Counted from the first letter of the stretch, positions 9,897 through 19,037 are shown. The stretch: DNA of 64,000 bases from Marinomonas ushuaiensis DSM 15871 (GCF_000521805.1 NZ_JAMB01000004.1:166183-230182), one strand, 5' to 3'. A program made the numbers and translations. The notes: a model not told the origin generated them from the sequence alone.

Positions 9897-10236
9897 CTCC
9901 GAATAGACTTTTTTTAAATTTCATTTATTTAATCATTATCATTTATATTCGATTGTGTTTTTATTTGTTTTTATTACCGTATTAATATTATTTTTCTTTG
10001 AAAAATAGTATGTGTTATTCGCTATATTATGGAATTGTTTTTGTATTTTAATTAAGTCCCGTTTTTTTGCTTTTAACTGCTTTTATTATATTGCTGACAT
10101 GCTTTTTTTCTTGGCATTCTATGCGCACATTAGCAGAAAAAAAACATGGAAAATTAAAGCACTCCTAAAAAGCGCTATTCTTCTTACTAAGAATAGCGCT
10201 CGATCTAGGCTTTAAAGGTACATATCCTATACCGCT
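9897..10236. other. Very AT-rich intergenic region
   Basis: Long T-rich tracts. The only structure is the dld terminator at 10171-10200. An open frame at 10012-10215 is composed of Phe/Leu/Lys from T/A runs and has no plausible ribosome binding site; I treat it as noise. Confidence 0.4.
10167..10200 (-). terminator. Terminator downstream of dld
   Basis: A perfect 12-bp stem, AGCGCTATTCTT / AAGAATAGCGCT, with loop CTTACT. On the minus strand it is followed by TTTTAGG, so it serves the dld transcript. Confidence 0.8.
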
Positions 10237-11967
10237 TTATAAGCAGCAAGAGCAATTGCGTTTGGTTTTTTCCATTTTACCAATGCCTGGGTTAAAGGTG
10301 TTGGTAGGATCGAGCTTTTTATAAAATTGTACTAAGGCATCTTCTGCTTTATACAAATGTCCCACGTTGTGTTCCGCTGGGTATTTAGCGCCACGATCAT
10401 CTAGAATTTTTAGCATTTCTGCTTTTACTTCTTTTGCGTTAACACCTTTCTTTAGAACGTAGTCTTGATGGAATACATGACAGAAGAAGTGACCGTAGTA
10501 CAAAGGTTTATCGATTTTATCTTGTAATGAAGCTGGAAGTTGCTCAACCCAATCAAACTCGTTTCGACGTAGCGCAATGTCCAATGCGATCAACTCTCCA
10601 ACCTCTTTTTGATGGATCAATTCATAACGCATTGCGGCGCCTGCAGCAGCAAAACGAAGTAAAAAAGCGCCACTCGCTTCTTCACCTGTACATTCGAAGT
10701 ATGCACCATTGTCTTTATCCGCAAAAAATTCAGGAATGATTTGCTCTGCTTCTGCTATTCCGTCATCACTCACTTTTAAAATAAGGTAATGTTCGTAGTC
10801 TTTTCTATACTGCAACAAACGCTTAGGTAAGTGTTCTGGGAACAATTTAGCTACAAATTGCATAATTCGATCGGTAGGAGAATCGGGTAGGAACGAAATT
10901 TTCTTTAATATCGCATCAATCTTACCCTTCACTGCAAACAGCTTAGGCATTCGGTCTGTGCCTAAATACTTCACGCTTAAGAATGTATCTTTGCCGTATT
11001 TTTGTGCGACATCAAAAATATCGCGATGAATGTATTCACCGACTTCAGGCAAGTTAGTGCATTCTGACAAAATTCTGCGTCTTAATTGTGTCAAAGCAGA
11101 TGCGTTATTTGTTCCTATATAAAACGTTTTTTCCTTTTTGGCCACTGGAAAACTATCGAGTCTAACCGCGAAAACAGCGAGTTTACCGGCGCAACCACTG
11201 GCTTCATATAAGCGCGATGGATCGGCATTAAAACGACTTGGAGTATCCGCATCAACATCACGCAATAGATCTTGATAATTTCTTGCGCTGGCCTGTTTAC
11301 CAGAGCCGGCTTTGCCACTTTCATCGGAATAGGTGTCAACATAGGAATGGTCGAAATTACCATGTTCCAAATTTTGTAAAATTTCTTCTGGGGATTCGCC
11401 TAAATCAATGCCTAGATGATTAACGAGATTAAGTTCTCCCTTCTCATTAACCTGAGCAAAGAGTGCTAATTCAGTATAGGCAGGTCCTCGTTTTATTAAG
11501 GCACCTCCAGAATTGTTCGCAACACCACCAACAATAGTCGCACCAAGGTTAGAAGAGCCAATGACCGAATGTGGCGAGCGTGATAAAGGTTTTAGAGTTT
11601 TCTCAAGCGTGTGTAAGGTCGTACCAGGAAAGCCCAGTACCTGCTCACCTTTACCCAACATAACGAGTTGATTCATTGCAAGTGTATTGATAACAACAAC
11701 GTCACGATCATAATTGTCACCACTCGGAGTAGACCCTTCCGTTAACCCTGTTTTAGCGGCTTGCATTATCACTATGCAGTCATGCGCAATGCAGACTTCT
11801 AATACGCGCCAATAGTCCACTAAGTTTTGAGGGAAAAGGACAGTCAGTGCAGAGCCTTTGCCAGAACGCCACCCGGAACGATAATGTTCGGTACGACTTT
11901 CATTGGTTTCAACATATTCGTTTGATAGTATTTTTTGGAATTCTGCGACTGCGGGGTGCTGGGACAT
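10237..11967 (-). CDS. dld: Quinone-dependent D-lactate dehydrogenase
   Basis: FAD-linked, peripheral membrane enzyme oxidising D-lactate to pyruvate and passing electrons to quinone. It is 576 aa, near the 571 aa of E. coli Dld. The PCMH-type FAD domain shows GLTEGSTPSG and SNLGATIVGGVANNSGGA in the first 160 residues. The Dld-specific membrane-binding and C-terminal domain follows. The tail ends NCSCCL, an unusual Cys cluster. A LysR gene is transcribed divergently 123 bp away and may regulate it. A terminator follows at 10167-10200. Confidence 0.94.
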   Translation of the reverse strand: MSQHPAVAEFQKILSNEYVETNESRTEHYRSGWRSGKGSALTVLFPQNLVDYWRVLEVCIAHDCIVIMQAAKTGLTEGSTPSGDNYDRDVVVINTLAMNQLVMLGKGEQVLGFPGTTLHTLEKTLKPLSRSPHSVIGSSNLGATIVGGVANNSGGALIKRGPAYTELALFAQVNEKGELNLVNHLGIDLGESPEEILQNLEHGNFDHSYVDTYSDESGKAGSGKQASARNYQDLLRDVDADTPSRFNADPSRLYEASGCAGKLAVFAVRLDSFPVAKKEKTFYIGTNNASALTQLRRRILSECTNLPEVGEYIHRDIFDVAQKYGKDTFLSVKYLGTDRMPKLFAVKGKIDAILKKISFLPDSPTDRIMQFVAKLFPEHLPKRLLQYRKDYEHYLILKVSDDGIAEAEQIIPEFFADKDNGAYFECTGEEASGAFLLRFAAAGAAMRYELIHQKEVGELIALDIALRRNEFDWVEQLPASLQDKIDKPLYYGHFFCHVFHQDYVLKKGVNAKEVKAEMLKILDDRGAKYPAEHNVGHLYKAEDALVQFYKKLDPTNTFNPGIGKMEKTKRNCSCCL

Positions 11968-12090
11968 TTTCTCTCTCCGAAAGCTAAGTCATTATTTTTA
12001 CACTGAACTCTATAACTTCAACGAAGGTTAATATATAGTCAAAAACAATTTCATTCTTTCCTTTTTTGACATAATAAGGCTGATAAACTC

Positions 12091-12996
12091 ATGGTAAAGG
12101 CAGATGACATCTTGCTGTTTGTTCATGTGGTAGAAGAGGCTTCTTTCTCTCGTGTGTCTGAAAAATTACGCATAACTATGTCGGTTGTCAGTAAGCGAAT
12201 TACACGATTAGAAAAGGACCTCAATGTACAATTACTCTATCGAACAACGCGAAAGCTCAGTTTAACAGAAGCTGGGCAAGCACTTTATAAAAAAGCCAAA
12301 ATTGCACAGTTAGCAGTACAAGATGCCAAGGATGTGGTAGCAGGTTTTAGTAGTGATGTGCGAGGTAAGATACGGATTACTATGCCTGTGGTAACGGCAA
12401 ACCTTGTACTTAATCGTGCTGCGGTAGAGTTTTGTGAGCAATACCCTGGTATTGAATTAGAACTAAATGTCACTAATAGACTGTCTAATATTTTAGATGA
12501 AGGCTTTGACCTAGCCATTCGTACGGCGGATTTAGGTGATTCTTCTTTAGTCGCAAGGCGCTTAGTCGATTCACAATGGTGTGTCTGCGCAACGCCCGAA
12601 TATCTTCATATTCATGGAGCCCCGCAACACCCAGACGATCTGATGAAACACCACTGTTTACTTTATAAATACTCAGGTAAAAAGCCAGATCCTTGGAGTT
12701 TTCAGGTTGAAAATACGGATTTAAATTGTCATGTTACAGGACGTTTTCAAGCGGATAATTTAGACAGTATTAAGCAAGCGGCAATGAGCGATTTTGGTGT
12801 TGCTTATCTGCCTAGAGCCCTTATTTTTAATGAATTAAAATCCGGTGAATTGGTTACTTCTCTTGATGAATTCGCCAATAAAAAATTGGGCATATATGCT
12901 GTTTACCCCAATACGCGTTTAGTCGATAAAAAATTAACCTTGCTGATTGAACACTTCCGTAACGCGTTACAGCAAAATAAAAGTTATTTTAGTTAG
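12091..12996 (+). CDS. LysR-family transcriptional regulator
   Basis: 301 aa. N-terminal winged HTH (residues 1-60: FSRVSEKLRITMSVVSKRITRLE), then the typical LysR effector domain. It is of the CrgA-like clade, with RTTRKLSLTEAG and later YLPRALIFNELKSGEL. Being divergent from dld, it probably controls lactate use, but that is inferred only from position. Confidence 0.85.
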   Translation: MVKADDILLFVHVVEEASFSRVSEKLRITMSVVSKRITRLEKDLNVQLLYRTTRKLSLTEAGQALYKKAKIAQLAVQDAKDVVAGFSSDVRGKIRITMPVVTANLVLNRAAVEFCEQYPGIELELNVTNRLSNILDEGFDLAIRTADLGDSSLVARRLVDSQWCVCATPEYLHIHGAPQHPDDLMKHHCLLYKYSGKKPDPWSFQVENTDLNCHVTGRFQADNLDSIKQAAMSDFGVAYLPRALIFNELKSGELVTSLDEFANKKLGIYAVYPNTRLVDKKLTLLIEHFRNALQQNKSYFS

Positions 12997-13177
12997 GTTG
13001 ATTGTTGCCAAAATTGAACAAATTAATTTATTAAGGAAGCGTCTAATAGTGGGAATTAGAGTTAAGTTAAAATTAGAGCTTATTCTGGCCCTATGCTCTG
13101 ATGATAGAACCATCCTAGTTTGCTCTCCTTCTCCCTAACCACTATCATTCACGCCACCCAACCAAAGCTCCTTACCT

Positions 13178-13705
13178 ATGCGCCTTTTAAAATCCTCTGT
13201 TCACCCAAGTCTGTCGTCTCTCGATCAATCTAGTTTTCTGCGCCTTGCGGCACGTGGGATTATTCTGCGTGGTGAGAAAGTCTTGATGTTGTATACACAG
13301 CGTTACGATGATTACACCTTACCGGGTGGTGGAGTTGATGAAGGTGAGAATCAGGTTGAGGGTTTAATCCGTGAGTTAACAGAGGAGACGGGTGCGCAGA
13401 ATATTCGTAATGTTGAAGCCTTCGGTATGTATGAAGAATTTCGCCCTTGGCACAAGGAAGATTTCGATATTGTCCAAATGAAGTCTTACTGCTATACCTG
13501 CGATATTGATGAAGAATTAGGTGAGACGAGCCTAGAAGATTACGAAGTCAAAAATGGCATGAAAGCTGTTTGGATAAATGTCCATGATGCGATTAAGCAC
13601 AATCTAGATACGATTAAAAATAGTGATAAAAAAGGCATGTCGATTGAACGAGAAACCTTTTTGTTGTTTCTGATTAGGGATGAGTTGTTAGTGGCTTTGA
13701 AATGA
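13178..13705 (+). CDS. Nudix hydrolase
   Basis: 175 aa. The Nudix box is complete: G51-x5-E57-x7-R65E66-L-x-E69E70-x-G72 (GGVDEGENQVEGLIRELTEE). It hydrolyses a nucleoside diphosphate linked to some moiety; the substrate cannot be read from sequence. An N-terminal extension of about 20 residues precedes the domain, so a later start is possible, but no internal Met occurs before VLMLYT. Monocistronic. Confidence 0.85.
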   Translation: MRLLKSSVHPSLSSLDQSSFLRLAARGIILRGEKVLMLYTQRYDDYTLPGGGVDEGENQVEGLIRELTEETGAQNIRNVEAFGMYEEFRPWHKEDFDIVQMKSYCYTCDIDEELGETSLEDYEVKNGMKAVWINVHDAIKHNLDTIKNSDKKGMSIERETFLLFLIRDELLVALK

Positions 13706-14015
13706 CTCAAGAGTTTTGGCTGCTTTTTAAGAATCAGAATCCTTAAAAACAATTTATATTGTGACGTATATTGTCATAGGATATTTAAGGGTTCTGATCC
13801 ACTTTAATTCGGTAAGTATTAATCCAATCAACAATCACTAAGCAAGGCGTATGAACTTGTTTAACAATAGGCATACGATATACGAGTCGTCGGCTTGTGT
13901 ATTCCTAGGTTCCTCAGAGCAACTCTGCTGGTCTGTTCCAATGCAGACCGATGTAATAAGATGACAGTAATTACGCTTTAAAAGAAGCCGTCTCGAACAA
14001 GAAGAGCATTAGATT
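13706..14015. other. Intergenic with palindromic element and hairpins
   Basis: 13785-13807 reads TTAAGGGTTCTGATCC then ACTTTAA, a diverged match to the near-palindrome at 20101-20122. Two small hairpins follow: CAGAG-CAA-CTCTG-type at 13915-13927 and GGTCTG-N8-CAGACC at 13930-13949, upstream of the carboxypeptidase gene. No ORF is credible. Confidence 0.4.
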
Positions 14016-15497
14016 ATGTCAAATTACGATCAACTTATTTCCCATTACCAAACTATCAATCACTTTAATCATGCCCAGGCTATGCTCGGTTGGGACGCCG
14101 CTGCGAATATGCCTGCTGGTGGTAACGAAGCTCGCTCAAACGCCATGGCGGAATTGTCGGTTCATGTACATCGCTTATCGACTCAGCCACAACTTAGCGA
14201 GTGGTTCAATAATGCCGAAAACGAAACCCTAACCACAGAGCAAACAGCCAGCTTACGAGAAATGAAACGCCAATGGCTGCAAGCCACGCTTTTGCCAGAA
14301 GAATTAGTGCAAGCACAATCTAAAGCGGGTTCTAAATGCGAGCACGCATGGCGAACACAACGCCAAGAAAACGACTGGACAGGATTCGAGAAAAATTGGA
14401 AAGAAGTGGTAACCCTATCTCGCGAAGAGGCTCAAATCAGAAGTGACATATTAGGCCTCACACCTTACGACGCCATGCTCGACAAATTCGAACCGGACAC
14501 CACGACTGTGTCGCTTGATGTGCTTTTTTCAGACGTAAAAACATGGCTACCAGAGCTGATTGAGAAAGCGCTCGCAAAACAACAAACTGAATCCATCATC
14601 ATGCCATCTGGCATTTACCCAACCGCCGCTCAAAAGTCGCTTGGGTTAGACATCATGAAGTTATTGAAATTCGATTTCGACCATGGCCGATTAGACCAAA
14701 GTGTTCATCCATTTTGTGGTGGCGTACCATCCGATGTGCGCATCACCACACGCTACGATGAAAGCGACTTTGTACAAGCGCTAATGGGCATCGTTCATGA
14801 AACAGGTCATGCTCGTTACGAACAAGGTTTACCGAAAGCCTTTGCTGGTTTGCCAGTAGGTGAAGCGCGCTCTATGGGAATCCATGAATCCCAATCCTTA
14901 TTCTTTGAGATGCAAATTGGCCGTAGCAAAGACTTCATCACACACTTGTTACGTCTTTCAAAAGACGCCTTTAACGCACACAAAGACCCTGTATTTACCG
15001 AAGACAACCTCTACAAACTCTACACACGCGTAGATAAAGGCTTTATTCGAGTCGACGCCGACGAACTGACTTACCCAGCGCACGTCATTCTGCGTTATGA
15101 AATCGAACGTGACCTAATTAACGGCTTAATAGAACACACAGACGTACCAGAAGTTTGGGATGAGAAAATGAAAGCCACCCTTGGTATATCAACCAAAGGC
15201 AACTTTAAAAATGGCTGCATGCAAGATATACACTGGACAGACGGCGCCTTTGGCTACTTCCCAAGCTACACACTCGGTGCCATGTACGCCGCGCAATACA
15301 AAGCGACCATGACACAAACTGTCGACATAGATGCCGCCATTAAAAGCGGCGACCTAACCCCAATCTTCCAATGGCTCAGCGACAACATCTGGTCACAAGC
15401 CTCGCTTCACACCACAGATGAACTGATAAAACGCGCCACAGGTGAAACGCTAAATGCCGCGCACTTTAAAAAGCATTTAGAAGGACGGTACTTGTAA
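14016..15497 (+). CDS. M32 (Taq-type) metallocarboxypeptidase
   Basis: Cytosolic zinc carboxypeptidase that trims C-terminal residues from peptides. At 493 aa it fits the M32 family (about 500). The zinc/catalytic HEXXH is HETGH near residue 261 (IVHETGHARYEQGLP), with the downstream metal Glu in GIHESQSLFFE. DGRS-type family blocks are partly visible (DVRITTRYDESDF). It stands alone, with a CTTCCCC repeat just downstream. Confidence 0.92.
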   Translation: MSNYDQLISHYQTINHFNHAQAMLGWDAAANMPAGGNEARSNAMAELSVHVHRLSTQPQLSEWFNNAENETLTTEQTASLREMKRQWLQATLLPEELVQAQSKAGSKCEHAWRTQRQENDWTGFEKNWKEVVTLSREEAQIRSDILGLTPYDAMLDKFEPDTTTVSLDVLFSDVKTWLPELIEKALAKQQTESIIMPSGIYPTAAQKSLGLDIMKLLKFDFDHGRLDQSVHPFCGGVPSDVRITTRYDESDFVQALMGIVHETGHARYEQGLPKAFAGLPVGEARSMGIHESQSLFFEMQIGRSKDFITHLLRLSKDAFNAHKDPVFTEDNLYKLYTRVDKGFIRVDADELTYPAHVILRYEIERDLINGLIEHTDVPEVWDEKMKATLGISTKGNFKNGCMQDIHWTDGAFGYFPSYTLGAMYAAQYKATMTQTVDIDAAIKSGDLTPIFQWLSDNIWSQASLHTTDELIKRATGETLNAAHFKKHLEGRYL

Positions 15498-15509
15498 AAC
15501 GAACGGTTC

Positions 15510-15562
15510 CTTCCCCTTTTTCCTTTTAAAATAGAGAGCAAGGGGAAGGTCAGGATGGGGTT
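15510..15562. repeat. CTTCCCC hairpin repeat, copy 2
   Basis: CTTCCCCTTTTTCCTTTT...AGCAAGGGGAAG, then GATGGGGTT. Same type as 3854-3894, with a longer loop. It lies 13 bp after the carboxypeptidase stop. Confidence 0.65.
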
Positions 15563-15578
15563 CTTGGTTTTGTTCTCG

Positions 15579-15604
15579 TTCTCACGCTCCTGCGTGGTAA
15601 TGAA
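15579..15604. repeat. CTCACGCTCC palindrome, copy 2
   Basis: TTCTCACGCTCCTGCGTGGT plus AATGAA is a quasi-palindrome of a type widespread in gammaproteobacterial intergenic DNA. It matches 8295-8326. Nothing else is seen in 15605-15735. Confidence 0.5.
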
Positions 15605-15735
15605 TAGCATTCTGCTTTTAAGCATCATCGTCTTGGAGAGCAGGCTGGAGATTATTACTACAAGGGTCGTACACTACGTGAAGCGTCGAGTTTTTTAACG
15701 TGAAATTCGTGGAGCCCCCCTCAGACTCTAATTAT

Positions 15736-17628
15736 TCAAATATCGAAATCCATATCGAGGATTATTGATACTTCTTGTGATTTTGAGTGAATAGGATCAT
15801 AAATATCAGAATAAAATTGGATTATTTCAGTTTTGATTATATTTGAAAATTCTTCATATCCACCAGAGGCTTGTAAATAGTCGAATGCAGAAACAGATAT
15901 TGTATTATCTAAATCGCCCTCTCTTGTATTTATTTTACTTTTCTTCTCAATAGCCATCAATTCTGGAATTTCTAATTTTTTCATGGAAAATTTTTGTTGT
16001 TTCAAATTAATGCTAACATTTTCAAATAGATGATCAAAAAAAATTTCCTCAGCTTCATATTTAAACATTCTTCTTCCTTCTTTGAAAAGCGAGAGAGTCG
16101 AAAGTAGGTTTTTATTTGCTATAACTTCCATAGTGTCACAATCATAAACCCCATCAAATATATTAAAATTAATTTTCTTAGAAATTAAAATTTTTCTTAT
16201 TATATCATCAATTATTTTGTTTTTTTTATCATATTCTAATTGAGTTAATTTATTTAAATTAAAATACTCGATTACCAATAGAGAGTTATAATCGTCTGTG
16301 TCAATTTTCTTTAAAAATTGAAGAACATTATCAAACTTATCTTCTATATCCACAACTTCAGCCAATTTTTTATAGAATTTACCTTTATGCTTATGTGGTA
16401 AAGATGCAATAAATTTAGCAGCATGGAACTCTTGCACTGATTTATGTAAGTATACATATTTATCAAATCCATCTTTTTGAATTAAACATGTAATATTTAT
16501 AAAATCTTTTTGTATTTTTTCAATATCTTCTAGTGAAATCTGGTTAAGTTTAATGGCTGATTTTAAATGGTTGTATAAACTTTCTTCAGTGAAATCTAAA
16601 GCTCCTTTATTTATGCTATCAAAGGAAAAAGCATTGAATATATTGTTTGCGTCTATTGAAGATGTTTTTGAATTTCTTTCACGATTAAAGTTTTTAATTT
16701 TGTCATGACGACTGTAAAGGGTTATAAATAATTTGTCATAAAAATCAATTATATTTTCTGGTACTATATCTAGATATGGGTAACACACGTAAAGTAAATT
16801 AACTAAAATTGGAGTAATCAAAGTTTCTTGTAAAGGAATGTTGTTTGTTATTAATTCTGGTAATTCAGATAAATTGTTTTTTTTGTCTAATTTAGATAAA
16901 ATAGCAATGATGTCATTTTTTTTTAGGTTCATTACCCTTAAATTTGTAATATTAGGTTCATTACAAATTTCAGTGTCTGGCCTAGTTGTTACGATAACGT
17001 TACAATTAAACCTAGTTTTTAATTGAATAATTTCGTTGAGTAATCTTAGTCTATTGATAGATGCAATTTCATCGAAACCATCTAACATAAATACTATTTT
17101 TTTAGATTGCAGAAGTAACTCAACATCTCCATCGGAAAATGATAACCCAATGTCTATTAATTGTTCTTTAAAATAGTCTAGTATAGAACCGTTTTCAACA
17201 CGCCTTAACTCAATAATAAAAGGAAACCGTTTACCATTTTTCATTTCTTCAAGAAATAACTTCCTTAAAATAGTACTTTTTCCTTGTCCTGCAAGGCCAA
17301 CAATATTAATAATATTACTGAATGTTAATGTAGTGTGATCGGTTACAATGATCTCATCGCCATTAGATTGCATTTTGAGTTTTAGCGGAGTGTATATCTC
17401 ATCAAGGTAAACATCTGATTCAGCACTATGCAATGTACGCATTTTCATCTGTCGACTTACATATTTATCTACATAAGTATGTGTTGTATAATCTTCTGAT
17501 AACTGCTTTAAGAGTTCTTTTCCTGCTTCTGTATCATGATCCCAAACGGTATCAAGGAGTTTCTTTGTTAGGTACGTTACAGTTTGCTTTAGAGCTACCA
17601 TTGTAAGTGTTGTAGTTACGGCTTCCAT
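15736..17628 (-). CDS. Solo NACHT-family NTPase (bacterial NLR-like)
   Basis: 630 aa from the ATG at 17628, chosen over 17688 because AAAAGGAT lies 7-8 bp upstream of it. After a 100-residue N-terminal region comes a NACHT module: Walker A GLAGQGKST (111-119), extended Walker B IVFMLDGFDEIA (about 178-189), and sensor VIVTTRPDTE (211-220). The C-terminal 350 residues show no recognised repeats or effector. NACHT proteins of this size are known anti-phage STAND ATPases that oligomerise on sensing phage. Very AT-rich, single-gene, and flanked by repeats, it looks horizontally acquired. The partner and effector are not identified. Confidence 0.82.
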   Translation of the reverse strand: MEAVTTTLTMVALKQTVTYLTKKLLDTVWDHDTEAGKELLKQLSEDYTTHTYVDKYVSRQMKMRTLHSAESDVYLDEIYTPLKLKMQSNGDEIIVTDHTTLTFSNIINIVGLAGQGKSTILRKLFLEEMKNGKRFPFIIELRRVENGSILDYFKEQLIDIGLSFSDGDVELLLQSKKIVFMLDGFDEIASINRLRLLNEIIQLKTRFNCNVIVTTRPDTEICNEPNITNLRVMNLKKNDIIAILSKLDKKNNLSELPELITNNIPLQETLITPILVNLLYVCYPYLDIVPENIIDFYDKLFITLYSRHDKIKNFNRERNSKTSSIDANNIFNAFSFDSINKGALDFTEESLYNHLKSAIKLNQISLEDIEKIQKDFINITCLIQKDGFDKYVYLHKSVQEFHAAKFIASLPHKHKGKFYKKLAEVVDIEDKFDNVLQFLKKIDTDDYNSLLVIEYFNLNKLTQLEYDKKNKIIDDIIRKILISKKINFNIFDGVYDCDTMEVIANKNLLSTLSLFKEGRRMFKYEAEEIFFDHLFENVSINLKQQKFSMKKLEIPELMAIEKKSKINTREGDLDNTISVSAFDYLQASGGYEEFSNIIKTEIIQFYSDIYDPIHSKSQEVSIILDMDFDI

Positions 17629-17820
17629 CAATTCAATCCTTTTAATATGCATTCTAAATATCAAATTAAACATTATAGCGGAAAACAATTGGTTAGAATA
17701 TAACGACTTATTTAAACAAGAAGAAACGTGATAGAAAACATCACAATAACAGGGCAGTAAATTTAAAGCTTACTCTAGCTCCATGATTTAATGACTAGAA
17801 TTATACTAGCTTCTTCTCTA

Positions 17821-17946
17821 CTAATTTACTTTCCACGATTGTCTAATCTTCCTACCAAAATAAATTACCTTCATTTCAATTAATGTCGTTGGTGCTAAAT
17901 CACCTAATATGCCATCGTTAATTTCTTTCAGATCCTTAAAATCCAT
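17821..17946 (-). other. Short open frame or gene relic, 41 codons
   Basis: Minus-strand frame beginning MDFKDLKEINDGILGDLAPT and ending at a TAG (17821-17823). It has coding-like composition and could be a small protein or the N-terminal remnant of a longer gene. The ribosome binding site is weak (AAGG about 10 bp upstream). No family is recognised. The rest of 17629-17980 shows nothing. Confidence 0.25.
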
Positions 17947-17980
17947 TCATATTAAGCCTTTCACGGTTTATTTTCAGTAA

Positions 17981-18078
17981 TCAAAATAAATCAAAATAAA
18001 TCAAAATAAATCAAAATAAATCAAAATAAATCAAAATAAATCAAAATAAATCAAAATAAATCAAAATAAATCAAAATA
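17981..18078 (+). repeat. 10-bp tandem repeat array, TCAAAATAAA x 9.8
   Basis: Nine perfect head-to-tail copies of TCAAAATAAA plus a partial TCAAAATA, with no spacers. The same unit occurs about 1.8 times at 19105-19122 in the paralogous sequence upstream of the EamA gene. The 10-bp period places A-tracts in helical phase, so this should be curved DNA. Confidence 0.97.
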
Positions 18079-18131
18079 GTAAGAGCTTGTCGGTTAAACT
18101 CTCCAGTAATAATGCTAATTGGATCAAACAC

Positions 18132-18176
18132 ATGCCTCACAACTACATATCTACTTTTAAAAACTGGCTTTCTCTA
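18132..18176 (+). pseudogene. 5' fragment of duplicated EamA transporter gene
   Basis: The ATG at 18132 begins MPHNYISTFKNWLSL, matching MTQNYTPTFKNWLSL of the intact gene at 19190. The upstream sequence (18079-18131) also matches 19123-19189. Homology ends at 18176, after which unrelated sequence follows. It is a truncated copy that cannot make a transporter. Confidence 0.75.
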
Positions 18177-18184
18177 TTTTATTT

Positions 18185-18220
18185 GGTGCCACCCACCCTT
18201 AAAACCCAGTCATACCAAGC
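18185..18220 (+). repeat. Direct repeat left of TA module
   Basis: Begins GGTGCCACCCACCCTTAAAA and ends CATACCAAGC. The second copy at 18898-18933 differs at a few positions. The pair brackets the toxin-antitoxin genes. The gap 18221-18351 holds no other feature apart from the TA promoter that must lie there. Confidence 0.75.
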
Positions 18221-18351
18221 TTTTAAATTCTCTACTTGAGGATTTGTTTTTTCACTTTTCCTTCGATTGCTTATTTTAGAAAAGTGACAGTGCGACTTAT
18301 CAGGATTACAATGACTTCTCATAGAACTCAAGAGAACCTCGGAGGGTTGGT

Positions 18352-18600
18352 ATGGCGTTGAAAGCGACTTCAGTGAGATTGGATGAAGAGACTTTATCCA
18401 GAATAGGTGAAATGGCGGATGCTATTGATAGACCTAGAGCTTGGTTAATGGCGCAGGCGATAAAGCAGTATGTAGAGCGAGAAGACGGTTTTATTCAAGA
18501 TGTTCAAAAAGGAATTGAAGCAGCGGATGCTGGACGTTTGAGAAACCACGAAGATGTAAAAGCTAAATGGGAGGCAAGGCGTGCAAATCAAATGGACTGA
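18352..18600 (+). CDS. CopG/RHH-type antitoxin
   Basis: 82 aa. The N-terminal ribbon-helix-helix (KATSVRLDEETLSRIGEMAD, then RPRAWLMAQAIKQYV) binds the operator. The acidic C-terminal tail (EDGFIQDVQKGIEAADAG) should wrap the toxin, as in ParD/RelB-type antitoxins. A GGAGGG ribosome binding site precedes the ATG. It overlaps the toxin gene by 20 bp. Expected to neutralise the downstream ParE-like toxin and autorepress the operon. Confidence 0.88.
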   Translation: MALKATSVRLDEETLSRIGEMADAIDRPRAWLMAQAIKQYVEREDGFIQDVQKGIEAADAGRLRNHEDVKAKWEARRANQMD

Positions 18601-18889
18601 TTTAGCGCAAGACGATTTAGATCGTGTGGAAGATTATATTAGTAGAACAGAGCATGCCTCTATTGCATTGGCGACGGTGCTGACTATTTTAGATTCTGTT
18701 GAGTTAATGTTGCCGATTCATCCGAAAGCAGGGCGTTTGGGACGATTAGAAGGTACAAGAGAATTGGTTGTTAGTAATGTTCCTTTCATTGTCATTTATC
18801 GGATCGCTCAGTCAAATACGGATGCGTTGAAACACGAATTACAGATATTAAGAGTGATGCACGATGCTCAATTATGGCCATTGGACTGA
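18581..18889 (+). CDS. ParE/RelE-family toxin
   Basis: 102 aa from a GTG start at 18581, with GGGAGG six bases upstream inside the antitoxin gene. Family features are the N-terminal IKWTDLAQDDLDRVEDYI, the middle PKAGRLGRLEGTRELVV, and the C-terminal strands FIVIYRIAQ...LQILRVMHDAQLWP. Either a gyrase poison (ParE) or an mRNA interferase (RelE); the RLGR...RELV and 'RVMHDAQLWP' pattern favours the ParE-like branch. The pair is probably active, as both frames are intact. Confidence 0.88.
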   Translation: MQIKWTDLAQDDLDRVEDYISRTEHASIALATVLTILDSVELMLPIHPKAGRLGRLEGTRELVVSNVPFIVIYRIAQSNTDALKHELQILRVMHDAQLWPLD

Positions 18890-18897
18890 TGTTTTAT

Positions 18898-18933
18898 AGT
18901 ACCACCCACCTTTAAAACCCATTCATACCAAGC
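18898..18933 (+). repeat. Direct repeat right of TA module
   Basis: AGTACCACCCACCTTTAAAA...CATACCAAGC, partner of 18185-18220. It begins 8 bp after the toxin stop codon. Confidence 0.75.
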
Positions 18934-18960
18934 CTTTCACTTTAAGTTTCTAACACTCCA

Positions 18961-19037
18961 ATGTCATTTTTACGGTATTTTCAAACAGGCACTGCCTGCG
19001 ATAAGCAAGCTGTTATGACAGAATAGGGCATTATCTA
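18961..19037 (-). pseudogene. MYG1 gene relic, C-terminal piece
   Basis: The minus strand reads LDNALFCHNSLLIAGSAC, which aligns to LDDATFCHNGLFIAGCAS near the C-terminus of the intact MYG1 protein (21458-22330). It is then disrupted by stops. With 20287-20342 it forms a collinear, broken second MYG1 copy interrupted by the EamA gene. Confidence 0.7.

Noticed and set aside
10012..10215. 67-codon open frame
   Set aside because: Phe/Lys-rich translation from T/A tracts, no ribosome binding site, and it overlaps the dld terminator.
17981..18078. CRISPR array
   Set aside because: 10-bp units are head to tail with no spacers and no cas genes nearby.
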